Positions 17,188 to 24,569 are shown, numbered from the stretch's first letter. The stretch is DNA of 42,866 nucleotides from Deltaproteobacteria bacterium (GCA_018399745.1 JAGYNZ010000024.1:1-42866), one strand, 5' to 3'. Made by a program: numbers and translations. Notes: generated by a model not told the origin, from the sequence alone.

Positions 17188-18909
17188 TTACATCATCTGC
17201 AAGGTCCACCCCTTCATGATGCTTATGGGCTTGGACCATATCTGTCCTGACCGCTTCTTCTGGTCATAGTGGCCGACCACTTCGTCTCCTTCGAAAACCC
17301 TTCCTTCCTGGAGCGTCAGGTCTCGACCTTCTATGTTCACCGTAGCCTTCCTGTCCGGCATGATGTTCATGTTGAAAACTCTCTGATCCTCCTGAACAGA
17401 CTTGACGGCCCTGAGAGTTTCAAGCTCCTGACTCGTGTTCTGCAGTTCATCCCGCATCAGAGCGGATTCCTGCCGGAATCTGTTTATCTCCTCTGTGAGC
17501 CTTTCGTTTTCGGTCCGGAGGACCTTGTTCTCTTCTTTCAAGTTCTTGACTCGGGCAGTGTCGCCTTTGACCACTCTCTTATGCTTGTTGGTCCTGGATC
17601 TTGTAGTTGCTTCTTTTTTTGTCCATTCCTGAACTACCGGGTCCACGGCAGAGACCGGAACCATATCAATATCCTCCGGCCAGAATACCGGGTTTTTCTG
17701 TTCGGGGTCATCCCCACCGGAAGCAGAATTGTGCGGTGAGCAGGGCATCACGAAGTGCATGAGTCCTGACCCTGAAGTCAGCATTGCCGGCATACTGTCG
17801 CTTGAAAAAGACAATACCAGGATACTGTCCATGACCCCGGCTCCCTCCATGAGATATCTGCCGTTAAAGGCAATACAGAATGGAACCCCCGTATAATGAC
17901 ACGGGATGGCAACCTTGTGACGAATCTTCTCGTCCATGACTTCAATCTGGAGTCGGCCCGACCGAGCTTCCAGGAGCACTATATCAGAACCATCAAGAGC
18001 CTTGGCCGTTTGGACTATCTCCTTTATTTCTGCAAGGAAGTCATCACGCCTTATTACGACATTCGCCCCCTGCCATTTGGGTATATTCACCGCGTTCCGG
18101 TAATCCGGATAGTTCATCGGCCAGTCCTGGATCATTTCTGTCCGGAAATGAGAGCCCTGGACTGTAAGCCTGCTTCTGTGTTCATGGATCTTGTCAAGGC
18201 TGAAACGCACTGTTTCATCCTTTTCTACCGCTGATTGCAGGACCTTCGCTATGCTGACAGGAAGCAGAAACTGAAGGGCGTTGTTCCCGGAAAGAGAGTC
18301 TTTCTTTTCTCTCTCCCATGAAGAACTCACACCGGCAACAGACAGTCGATGACCGTCGGTTCCCACCATTCTGAAGCCATCAGGAGACCACTCCCAGCAT
18401 ACCGATGAAAGGTTTGAGTGACGGGAATGATCCGACAAAGCGAAAGGAACAGTACTTGAGAGCGAGTGGGCTATTTCCTTTCCTGAAGACTTTCCTTTCA
18501 GCATCCTCAGGATCTTCCACTGATTGCCTTCAGGATCCTTTGGCTTCCTGACATCTTCTATGGTGTTGAGAGTCTCATCTATCCAGTCCGTGTCCGGATT
18601 TGTTTCGATTCGGCTTCCGGACACGTCAAGAAAATTCTCAACCGTTCGCAGCGTCAAGACACCCTTCCTGGTCCTGGTTATTTTCTGAAGGATCTTGGTG
18701 TCCACCGGGACCTTTCCATATTCCTCTGCTTCCGCCGGAATCAGGATTTCCACTGTGCCGAAGATGCACGGGAAGTCTTGAACGACCAGGGTCATGGACA
18801 GTCCATTCTCTGAAGCGGTCATCAATCCGAAGGGAATCATCGGATCTCTTGCCTTGTTTATTATTTGAAGTGCATTCAGCAGTTCTTTCTGTTCTATCTT
18901 TACTAACAT
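17188..18909 (-). CDS. Sliding-clamp (DnaN/Pol III beta)-like protein with coiled-coil C-terminal extension
   Basis: This 573-residue protein has the three-domain beta-clamp pattern over ~393 residues. Domain 1 has VDTKILQKITRTRKGVLTL; domain 2 has GFRMVGTDGHRLSVA; domain 3 has PDYRNAVNIPKWQ, FNGRYLMEGAGVMDS and the closing HFVMPCS. Ordinary clamps end there at ~370 residues. This one adds ~180 residues: a Pro-rich linker, a coiled coil (~455-505, KNLKEENKVLRTENERLTEE and on) and a small basic domain ending MKGWTLQMM. It is the last gene of the SSB-RadC-ArdC module, before the 17062 terminator. The ATG at 18909 has AAGGAGGC upstream. It probably serves replication or repair of the mobile element; this role is inferred. 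Confidence 0.85.
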   Translation of the reverse strand: MLVKIEQKELLNALQIINKARDPMIPFGLMTASENGLSMTLVVQDFPCIFGTVEILIPAEAEEYGKVPVDTKILQKITRTRKGVLTLRTVENFLDVSGSRIETNPDTDWIDETLNTIEDVRKPKDPEGNQWKILRMLKGKSSGKEIAHSLSSTVPFALSDHSRHSNLSSVCWEWSPDGFRMVGTDGHRLSVAGVSSSWEREKKDSLSGNNALQFLLPVSIAKVLQSAVEKDETVRFSLDKIHEHRSRLTVQGSHFRTEMIQDWPMNYPDYRNAVNIPKWQGANVVIRRDDFLAEIKEIVQTAKALDGSDIVLLEARSGRLQIEVMDEKIRHKVAIPCHYTGVPFCIAFNGRYLMEGAGVMDSILVLSFSSDSMPAMLTSGSGLMHFVMPCSPHNSASGGDDPEQKNPVFWPEDIDMVPVSAVDPVVQEWTKKEATTRSRTNKHKRVVKGDTARVKNLKEENKVLRTENERLTEEINRFRQESALMRDELQNTSQELETLRAVKSVQEDQRVFNMNIMPDRKATVNIEGRDLTLQEGRVFEGDEVVGHYDQKKRSGQIWSKPISIMKGWTLQMM

Positions 18910-18981
18910 TATGGTGCCTCCTTATCAGTTTCCGAATCGGAAATTGTGTTTTCTCTATCCGATATTTTCAAGTGAGAAATT

Positions 18982-19038
18982 GGGAGGCAAACCGTTATCC
19001 CATACCGGGGATCAGGTTTTGCCTCCCTGGTGCGGGAT
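18982..19038 (-). promoter_or_regulatory. Stem-in-stem leader element, copy G (before the DnaN-like gene)
   Basis: In the minus-strand transcript, CCC-GCACCA-GGG is followed by outer arms GGGAGGCAAAACC and GGTTTGCCTCCC (12 bp with one bulge) that enclose ATCCC-CGGTAT-GGGAT. The outer arm begins with the GGG of the first hairpin, so the two folds exclude each other. It ends 73 nt before the start codon at 18909. Confidence 0.7.
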
Positions 19039-19078
19039 ATGTTCATGTCTTACGAATGATCTCTATGCCTGAAATGCT

Positions 19079-19753
19079 TCAGGTTTTCGAATCACCTTTT
19101 TCTGCCATTTTGAGGATGACATCCATTTCGTTCTTCATGAATGGATGAATTGAGGGTCGGCAGCCTAGATCAATGTCCAGCAGATAAAAGCCGTCTTCAT
19201 CGCAATGAGGATGTTCCTTGAAGTAATCTACGGCCTTTCCGATGACCTCATGGTCGCAGATTGCCGAATTTTTCCTGAAGGGTCCTGAGACGATTTCCGG
19301 CTCTACGTCTCCATACACCCTGACGAAAAAGCCGGTATGCAGAGCTGACCTGTGGCCCAGCCAATGGGAAACGGGAGTGCTGTCCTCCATAACGACAGGT
19401 TCAGAATATCTGAGCGGATGAACCGCACTGCGCTCAATGGCGTATCCCCATCTGGAGTCGTCATCGCCCAGGAATTCCATTGATGTGCGACTTCCGGGTC
19501 TGATGACCTTACTGACGAACTTCGCCAGCAGATTGTCTGCATCGTGCTTCGCGTGCCGGGCGTCTCCAGGATCGAATGATGCATAGCCCTGCTCAACCCG
19601 AAAGCAATAGGTTTCGAGATAGGCGGGACCTGCAACAGGTGATTCTGACTTTTGCTCTTCCTCTTTGATGAACTGCTCAAAAGCTCTGTCCAGCTCAACC
19701 TGGCAAAGCTCGGTCTCAAAGCCGTCAAATTCTATACTGCTGTTGTATGCCAT
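19079..19753 (-). CDS. Mobile-module protein of unknown function
   Basis: This is an acidic 224-residue protein that I do not recognise. It is soluble, with no signal or membrane segment, and contains many aromatic and acidic residues (for example DDDSRWGYAIERSAV and HPHCDEDGFYLLDIDL). The ATG at 19753 follows AAAGGAGGAG, and leader copy A lies just upstream. Location between the DnaN-like gene and another unknown gene implies a role in maintenance or transfer of the element. No catalytic motif is evident. Confidence 0.75.
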   Translation of the reverse strand: MAYNSSIEFDGFETELCQVELDRAFEQFIKEEEQKSESPVAGPAYLETYCFRVEQGYASFDPGDARHAKHDADNLLAKFVSKVIRPGSRTSMEFLGDDDSRWGYAIERSAVHPLRYSEPVVMEDSTPVSHWLGHRSALHTGFFVRVYGDVEPEIVSGPFRKNSAICDHEVIGKAVDYFKEHPHCDEDGFYLLDIDLGCRPSIHPFMKNEMDVILKMAEKGDSKT

Positions 19754-19782
19754 GTAGTCTCCTCCTTTTGAATGACTCCCGG

Positions 19783-19827
19783 AAGAGACGGCTCCCCACC
19801 GGGAAAGTCGTCTCCCCCGGGCGGGGT
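19783..19827 (-). promoter_or_regulatory. Stem-in-stem leader element, copy A
   Basis: The transcript reads CCCC-GCCC-GGGG, then outer arms GGGAGACG and CGTCTCTT (8 bp, two G-U pairs) enclosing TCCC-GGTG-GGGA. It ends 30 nt before the ATG at 19753. The following leader GTCATTCAAAAGGAGG closely resembles that of copy B. Confidence 0.7.
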
Positions 19828-19873
19828 CAATTGATCAGTCCGCATTGCGGGCCGATTTTGGATATGAAGGTTA

Positions 19874-20437
19874 TCAGTGAAGGTCCAGTGGGACCAGGTA
19901 GATATCCTGATCTTCGTGAAGGCTGTTAAAGACCTCAGCCACCTCTTTATCCGTAGGGATTATGGACCTGAAGGTCGTAACAGCGTCATAGAATCCGCTG
20001 TCAAACCTGTAGTTGCCCTGAATAATTTCCAGCAGTTTACGGGCGGACCATGTGGCTTCTGATTCAATCTGAACGTGTTCGCTGTTCTCCATCAGATTGG
20101 CGATCTGTGCAAACAGTTCCGCTCCGATCCTTGCCGGGTCCAGAGGTGCATTGACAGGGATATCCATGTCCAGATCCCTTGCCAGATGATTCAGAACTGA
20201 TTTGTACAGGTTGGCCCTTGCTCTTCTGACTTGTGCAAGAATTCCCAGGAACAAGGGCATGTTCCTCCTGTAGCTTACCGGTGCAGGATAGACGTCTTTC
20301 CAGAGACCGGGACCCTCTGCATGAGAATCGTATGCGCGGCTGCGGTACGATTCAATGGCATAGTCTGCCTCACAAAAGAGAGCCTCCGCATCGGTTTCCC
20401 GGTCGCTTGCAAGATAGATGAAATGAATTGCATGCAT
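19874..20437 (-). CDS. Mobile-module protein of unknown function
   Basis: This 187-residue protein begins MHAIHFIYLASDRETDAEAL. It has no family I recognise. It is mostly helical in appearance with a basic middle (QVRRARANLYKSVLNHLARD) and an acidic end (VFNSLHEDQDIYLVPLDLH). The ATG at 20437 follows AAAAAGGAGGACACC, and this site rules out an in-frame ATG 42 nt upstream that would run into leader copy B. Its role is presumably tied to the SSB/ArdC/clamp module. Confidence 0.75.
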   Translation of the reverse strand: MHAIHFIYLASDRETDAEALFCEADYAIESYRSRAYDSHAEGPGLWKDVYPAPVSYRRNMPLFLGILAQVRRARANLYKSVLNHLARDLDMDIPVNAPLDPARIGAELFAQIANLMENSEHVQIESEATWSARKLLEIIQGNYRFDSGFYDAVTTFRSIIPTDKEVAEVFNSLHEDQDIYLVPLDLH

Positions 20438-20460
20438 GGTGTCCTCCTTTTTGAATGTCA

Positions 20461-20506
20461 GGGGACAACACGACCCCATGGGGGAGATGTCGTCCCCCGG
20501 CGGGGT
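20461..20506 (-). promoter_or_regulatory. Stem-in-stem leader element, copy B
   Basis: CCCC-GCC-GGGG overlaps outer arms GGGGACGACA and TGTTGTCCCC (10 bp with one G-U pair) enclosing the palindrome CCCCATGGGG. It ends 24 nt before the ATG at 20437, just upstream of the Shine-Dalgarno sequence. Confidence 0.75.
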
Positions 20507-20523
20507 TTGTTGTGTAGGGAGCT

Positions 20524-21414
20524 TCAGGCGGCTTCGGTAAGGGACTCGGTCTCTTCAGTAAGACCCGCCTCTTTCAGTATATATTCGCTTGCCTCCTGGG
20601 CCTTTCTGGAGGCGGTAAAAATGGCCTTATTGTCTCCCTTCAGGACTTGTATCCAGCTACCAATGTATTCCGGATGACGCAGTTCCCGAAAAGAGAGACC
20701 GGTGTGGGCCCCGAGAAACGCCGAGCCTATTTCCGCCACAAGCTCTTCAAAGGCGTAGGCCTCATCTCCGAACCTCTTGCCGAAAACCCTGGCCAGCCTG
20801 GATTCATGGCCGGTCCAGTGTACGACCTCGTGAAGGCCGGTACCGTAGTAGTGTTCAAGGGTTTCGAAGGCATGCCTGTGCGGCAGATAGACACAGTCCT
20901 TCTTAATGGCATAGAAGGCCCTGGAACCGCAATGATGAACTTCCGGGAGTGCAATGATCCGCTCCGCACGATGGTTCACTTCATCACCGAAGGTCTTTTT
21001 GTTTTCTGCCTCCTCTTCAAATGGCCTTATGCGCAGGTCTTCGCACTGCGTCACATTAAAGACGCTGTAGGTCTTTACCAGGGGAATGACTCTCTTCTCC
21101 GGCCCATTATCGTTTTCCGGATCATCCGGATCATCGATATTGATGAACTTCCAGAACACGACGCTGGTCGCGGTTTCGCCTTTCCTGACGTGGCCGCCCA
21201 GCTTCTTTGCGTCTCTGAAAGTGACCCATCTGGGGTCCGCATATCCCTTTGCCAGTGCCGTAATGTTTAACACCAGGACATTTATTCCCCTGTACGGACG
21301 GCCTGAGAGACCGTTTCTATTCATCCAGTTGTTTTTCCACGGCCTGATCCAGGGTCCTACCCCGGCTTCAAGCGCATCGATGATTTTACTGGTTACTTCT
21401 TCATAGACATTCAT
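20524..21414 (-). CDS. ArdC-like antirestriction / ssDNA-binding metallopeptidase-fold protein
   Basis: This 296-residue protein has the two-domain ArdC layout. The N-terminal ssDNA-binding domain (DUF1738-type) reads NVYEEVTSKIIDALEAGVGP, W..PW, GRPYRGINVLVLN, WVTFRDAKKLGGHVRKGE and VVFWKF. A C-terminal zincin-like domain follows, with HEVVHWTGHESRL and a later glutamate in ELVAEIGSAFLG as a possible third metal ligand. ArdC proteins of conjugative plasmids protect entering single-stranded DNA from restriction. I take ATG 21414 because CAGGAGGACAAGTC precedes it; a longer frame reading would translate leader copy C. It sits in the same accessory region as a type I restriction system. Confidence 0.85.
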   Translation of the reverse strand: MNVYEEVTSKIIDALEAGVGPWIRPWKNNWMNRNGLSGRPYRGINVLVLNITALAKGYADPRWVTFRDAKKLGGHVRKGETATSVVFWKFINIDDPDDPENDNGPEKRVIPLVKTYSVFNVTQCEDLRIRPFEEEAENKKTFGDEVNHRAERIIALPEVHHCGSRAFYAIKKDCVYLPHRHAFETLEHYYGTGLHEVVHWTGHESRLARVFGKRFGDEAYAFEELVAEIGSAFLGAHTGLSFRELRHPEYIGSWIQVLKGDNKAIFTASRKAQEASEYILKEAGLTEETESLTEAA

Positions 21415-21446
21415 GACTTGTCCTCCTGAGTATGAGAAAATGAAAA

Positions 21447-21494
21447 GGGGACAGGCCACATCCCCCCTGGGAGCGGACTCGCCCCCTGACAGGG
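21447..21494 (-). promoter_or_regulatory. Stem-in-stem leader element, copy C
   Basis: CCCT-GTC-AGGG overlaps outer arms starting GGGGGCG, paired with TGTCCCC (7 bp with G-U pairs), enclosing TCCC-AGGG-GGGA. It ends 33 nt before the ATG at 21414. Confidence 0.65.
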
Positions 21495-21532
21495 ATGGCA
21501 GTGAACTTTTGGTGTGGTCAAAAAAAGCTTTC

Positions 21533-22006
21533 TCAAAGATGGCCAAGCTCTTTAAGGGAGCTGACATCTCCACCGATCACCAAATGGTCCAGGACTTTTA
21601 CATCAATGACTTTAAGGATCTCTTTTAGCCTATGCGTAAGGCTGATGTCTTCCGGACTCGGCGAGCTGTCGCCGGAAGGGTGATTATGTGCAAATATTAC
21701 GGCTGCTGCGTTCAACTCCATGGCCTTTCTTATTATTGGCCGTGCGTACACCGTTGTATGACAAATGCTGCCTTGAAACATCTCTGCATAATGAATCAGA
21801 TGGTTTTGACCATTCAGAAACAGGCAGGAAAAGACCTCGTGGTGTCTGTCCGCCATATTTATTTGGATTGCTGTTTTTGCTTCCTGTGGCGAAGCTATTC
21901 TTACGCCGGGCTTCAGCTTGGTGCTAAGTAATCGTTTGGCTTCATGGATAACCTGTTCCATGGAAGCCACCTCGTAATTTCCATGATTATCCTTGACATA
22001 GAGCAT
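21533..22006 (-). CDS. RadC-like JAB-domain protein
   Basis: This 157-residue protein consists of the RadC/JAB metalloprotease-like domain without the N-terminal helix-hairpin-helix part of chromosomal RadC. It carries EVFSCLFLNGQNHLI, then the metal-binding pattern AHNHPSGDSSPSPED (HxH...S...D) and DHLVIGGD. Short RadC proteins of this type are standard passengers of integrative and conjugative elements and defence islands. Their biochemical role is unsettled despite the old DNA-repair name. GGAGACGAATC precedes the ATG. Confidence 0.9.
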   Translation of the reverse strand: MLYVKDNHGNYEVASMEQVIHEAKRLLSTKLKPGVRIASPQEAKTAIQINMADRHHEVFSCLFLNGQNHLIHYAEMFQGSICHTTVYARPIIRKAMELNAAAVIFAHNHPSGDSSPSPEDISLTHRLKEILKVIDVKVLDHLVIGGDVSSLKELGHL

Positions 22007-22030
22007 GATTCGTCTCCTTTTTTGCTGAAC

Positions 22031-22079
22031 GAGGACGAACCATGTCCCCGGCAGGGACTTGATCGTCCCCGCTGTGGGT
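22031..22079 (-). promoter_or_regulatory. Stem-in-stem leader element, copy D
   Basis: CCC-ACAGC-GGG overlaps outer arms GGGGACGA and TCGTCCTC (8 bp with one G-U pair) enclosing GTCCC-TGCCG-GGGAC. It ends 25 nt before the ATG at 22006. A further 6-bp hairpin ACAGGG/CCCTGT lies upstream in the transcript (22083-22099). Confidence 0.7.
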
Positions 22080-22110
22080 TAAACAGGGGTTTTCCCTGTG
22101 CATTGTTCAA

Positions 22111-22198
22111 AAAAACAGCCCGAAAAGGCCGCCTGAGCGGATGGCGTCAGGGCCAACCACGCACTGATGCATATCAGGGGGTTCCGGGCTGTTTTGAG
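22111..22198 (-). terminator. Long-loop terminator-like structure after ssb
   Basis: On the minus strand ACAGCCCG (22192-22185) pairs with CGGGCTGT (22122-22115) across ~60 nt that can itself fold (GGCC ... GGCC). A run of Ts follows directly. It lies between the ssb stop and leader copy D, so it may reduce read-through into radC. Confidence 0.5.
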
Positions 22199-22205
22199 TC
22201 TTGAA

Positions 22206-22607
22206 TCAGAATGGCATGTCTTCGTCTTCAGACGGCAGAGAGGGCACATCCTCAGCGTGATGGATCTCTTTGTCCTTATTGCCGCTGATGATCTGGATTT
22301 CCCTTGCGACCACCTCGGTCACATACTGCTTGTTGCCGTCCTCGTCCTCCCAGGAACGGGTCCGGAGCCTGCCTTCTGTATAGATTCGACTTCCTTTTGC
22401 AAGGTATTCGCCGCAGATCTCCGCAAGGCGTCCCCATGCGATTATGCGATGCCATTCGGTCTCTTCCTGCCATTCTCCATTCCGTTTTACCGGGGTATTG
22501 GTGGCGAGGTTGAGATTGACGACCGCCGTTCCGCTCTGGGTATGACGAACTTCAGGATCAATGCCGAGATTTCCCAGCAGGATAACTTTGTTGACTCCGT
22601 GTGCCAT
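22206..22607 (-). CDS. ssb: Single-stranded DNA-binding protein (SSB)
   Basis: This 133-residue SSB has the OB fold from the start (VNKVILLGNLGIDPEVRHTQ, ETEWHRIIAWGRLAEICGEY, KGSRIYTEGRLRTRSW) and the acidic tip DEDMPF that recruits replication and repair partners. ATG 22607 follows GAAAGGAGAAGACATC; the longer frame upstream would read through leader copy E. An SSB carried with ArdC and RadC is typical of conjugative or integrative elements, where it coats incoming strands. Confidence 0.95.
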   Translation of the reverse strand: MAHGVNKVILLGNLGIDPEVRHTQSGTAVVNLNLATNTPVKRNGEWQEETEWHRIIAWGRLAEICGEYLAKGSRIYTEGRLRTRSWEDEDGNKQYVTEVVAREIQIISGNKDKEIHHAEDVPSLPSEDEDMPF

Positions 22608-22631
22608 GATGTCTTCTCCTTTCAATCGACA

Positions 22632-22687
22632 GGGGAGAGACGGCACAGGTCCCCTGCGGGGCGGCAACATCTCTCCCCGCTGAGGGT
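22632..22687 (-). promoter_or_regulatory. Stem-in-stem leader element, copy E
   Basis: CCC-TCAGC-GGG overlaps perfect 9-bp outer arms GGGGAGAGA/TCTCTCCCC enclosing CCCC-GCA-GGGG. It ends 25 nt before the ssb ATG. Confidence 0.75.
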
Positions 22688-22696
22688 GATTTTGGT

Positions 22697-23176
22697 TTAC
22701 AGTGCAATTCTTTCAATGACCCTGTTAAGCAACAGGATAATGCTTCTCCATTCGTGCCTCTGAAGAGCTATGGAGGTCTTCTTGAGGCCTTCCCCGTTCT
22801 TGCGGTTCAGATATATGAACCGCGCTAACGGATCGGTTCCGGCAACGACCTTCATACTGGCTGTGTCGGTGCCCTCTTGTTTCTCATCGCCTTTGTATCT
22901 GTCATGGAAGGTGTTGAAGAGAACAATAGAGCCGTTTTCCTTATCTCCTTCCTGAGGTCTGGGCATGGAATCGGCGAGTCTGGTGATGTCGTCGAGTTCC
23001 AGGCGGATCCTGACAAAATCGACCTGCTCGTCCTTTCGTCCGGGCCATCCGAACTCTTTCCTGTCGGACACCTGATTGGCGATGGTAATGAAAACCGATT
23101 TTTTGGCAGGGTTGAAATCCAGCTCGAATGCTGAACCCTTGCCGTCATTGCGTGGATGATAGATCTGGTAAGCCAT
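22697..23176 (-). CDS. Mobile-module protein of unknown function
   Basis: This 159-residue protein starts MAYQIYHPRNDGKGSAFELD and appears to be mainly beta-sheet in its first half (FELDFNPAKKSVFITIANQV), with a helical C-terminus (EWRSIILLLNRVIERIAL). I do not recognise the family. GGAGGAGGTAC precedes the ATG at 23176. It is the first gene of the module, directly before ssb. Such small beta-rich partners of SSB may bind ssDNA, but that is a guess. Confidence 0.75.
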   Translation of the reverse strand: MAYQIYHPRNDGKGSAFELDFNPAKKSVFITIANQVSDRKEFGWPGRKDEQVDFVRIRLELDDITRLADSMPRPQEGDKENGSIVLFNTFHDRYKGDEKQEGTDTASMKVVAGTDPLARFIYLNRKNGEGLKKTSIALQRHEWRSIILLLNRVIERIAL

Positions 23177-23300
23177 GTACCTCCTCCTTTTTTTGTGATT
23201 TTTGCCCATTGTCATCCTGTAAGGTCCAGGAACCCATATTTGGCTCAGGGAAACGTAATGGGGATTGCGAGCCGTTCCCTAAAGCAAACGACCCGGCAAA

Positions 23301-23366
23301 GAAGGAGATCATAGACGCACCGGCACCCCTGGCAGGGGACGGAAAATCTCCCCCCACGCCGGGGTT
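23301..23366 (-). promoter_or_regulatory. Stem-in-stem leader element, copy F (longest, first in module)
   Basis: CCCC-GGCGT-GGGG overlaps outer arms GGGGGAGAT and ATCTCCTTC (9 bp, two G-U pairs) enclosing CCCC-TGCCA-GGGG. Unlike the other copies it lies 125 nt from its gene (23176). Confidence 0.6.
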
Positions 23367-23563
23367 GATAAGGTATTTTTGCTGTTTTTACCCTTCCTCT
23401 TGTCGCGGCAGGGAAAAACATAATCGATTGCGTATCGAGGGATCATCTCCCCCAACACACTTGATCCACGCCAACCACACGCAGGGAAAACGAACCTGCC
23501 CTCCTGAGGAACGAGGCGAGTCGGCGCAACCTCAGATACCAAAATAAACCAATTATCAAAGAA

Positions 23564-23602
23564 CGTACCTTAATTATAAAGTACGATTCTGAAGAATATC
23601 AA
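23564..23602 (-). promoter_or_regulatory. Probable module promoter with overlapping inverted repeat
   Basis: On the minus strand TTGATA (23602-23597) and TATAAT (23578-23573) are 18 nt apart. An inverted repeat CGTAC/GTACG (23564-23568 and 23581-23585) flanks the -10 box. Transcription would start near 23566 and leave a ~390-nt leader before the first gene. Nothing else clear is in 23367-23722. Confidence 0.6.
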
Positions 23603-23722
23603 CGATAGCAATCGGGAAAGACGTGTCCTTAACTCGGTTTTTTCCCGGGCACGCGGTAAAGACTTCTCGAGCCTCGTCTTGCACAGGATCACACTGTGGT
23701 TAGAAATAGGTTAGAAAAAATG

Positions 23723-23752
23723 AAAAAAGGTTACAGAATAGACTCTGTAACC
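23723..23752 (-). terminator. Terminator of the tRNA-Arg transcript
   Basis: On the minus strand GGTTACAG and CTGTAACC (8 bp, 7-nt loop) are followed by six Ts. It lies 12 nt after the tRNA's CCA end. Confidence 0.85.
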
Positions 23753-23764
23753 CCTTGATTTTAT

Positions 23765-23841
23765 TGGTACGCCAGGAGGGATTCGAACCCCCGACCTACG
23801 GATTCGTAGTCCGGCGCTCTATCCAGCTGAGCTACTGGCGC
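23765..23841 (-). tRNA. tRNA-Arg (anticodon ACG)
   Basis: The minus strand forms a full cloverleaf: acceptor arms GCGCCAG and CTGGCGT, D arm GCTC/GAGC, anticodon loop CTACGAA with ACG, T arm with GGTTCGAATCC, and an encoded CCA. The first acceptor pair is G-U and the top of the anticodon stem is weak. Accessory genes lie on its 3' side and core genes on its 5' side, the usual geometry of tRNA-targeted islands. Confidence 0.95.
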
Positions 23842-23917
23842 ATGTGTGGGCTCTTTATAATGGATAAGGTGCATGGATGCAAGTCTATGAATTGCCAATA
23901 ATTAAGTATGGAAAGCA

Positions 23918-24556
23918 CTAAATGAATTGCTTGGCCGAAGGGCAGGCATCTTGGACAGGACACTTATTACAAAGTGGTTTTCTGGCCTTACATATCTGTC
24001 TTCCGTGATTTATCAGGACATATGTTATCTTGCCCCAGTCTTTTTGGGGAACTATAGCCATGAGATCACGTTCTATCTTATTTGGATCTGTTTCTGAGGT
24101 CATGCCCAGGCGTCTGGCAAGACGCTTTACATGGGTATCTACTGCTATGCCGGCAGTAACTCCAAAGGCATTGTACAGCATAATATTTGCTGTTTTTCTA
24201 CCTACACCCGGAATGGTAATCATCTCTTCCATGGTCAGCGGAAGGTCACCGTTGAAACGTTCTATAATGATCTGTGAAGCCGCCTTTATGTTCTTAGCCT
24301 TATTACGGAAAAAACCCGTGCTTCTGATAAGTTCCTCCAGCTCTTCTATAGGGGCTTCAGACATGCTCCTCACATCTGGAAACTGCTCGAATAGGAAAGG
24401 AGTTACCTTGTTTACTCTGACATCAGTACACTGAGCTGAGAGGATTACAGATACAAGTAATTGAAAAGGGTCCTTGGACTTCAGAGCTATGTGGGCGTCC
24501 CCGTATACGGTCTTAAGTGTCTTTATTACATGCAGTATTCTGGCTTTTTCATTCAC
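23918..24556 (-). CDS. nth: Endonuclease III (DNA glycosylase/AP lyase)
   Basis: This 212-residue protein excises oxidised pyrimidines and cuts the abasic site. The helix-hairpin-helix IPGVGRKTANIML holds the catalytic lysine (~120), and AVDTHVKRLARRL holds the catalytic aspartate (~138). The C-terminal iron-sulfur cluster motif is complete (C-x6-C-x2-C-x5-C in CKARKPLCNKCPVQDAC). Length is typical of bacterial Nth. It is the first recognisable core gene next to the tRNA and is followed upstream by the lpt genes on the same strand. Confidence 0.97.
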   Translation of the reverse strand: MNEKARILHVIKTLKTVYGDAHIALKSKDPFQLLVSVILSAQCTDVRVNKVTPFLFEQFPDVRSMSEAPIEELEELIRSTGFFRNKAKNIKAASQIIIERFNGDLPLTMEEMITIPGVGRKTANIMLYNAFGVTAGIAVDTHVKRLARRLGMTSETDPNKIERDLMAIVPQKDWGKITYVLINHGRQICKARKPLCNKCPVQDACPSAKQFI

Positions 24557-24569
24557 GATTATACCTAGT

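Noticed and set aside
19303-19728. Alternative minus-strand frame inside the 19079-19753 gene
   Set aside because: No ribosome site, and the longer frame has AAAGGAGGAG and the leader element at its start.
20438-20479. Upstream in-frame starts for module genes (also 21415-21573, 22608-22670, 23177-23215)
   Set aside because: Strong Shine-Dalgarno sites stand just before the inner ATGs, and most of the longer readings would translate through the structured leader elements.
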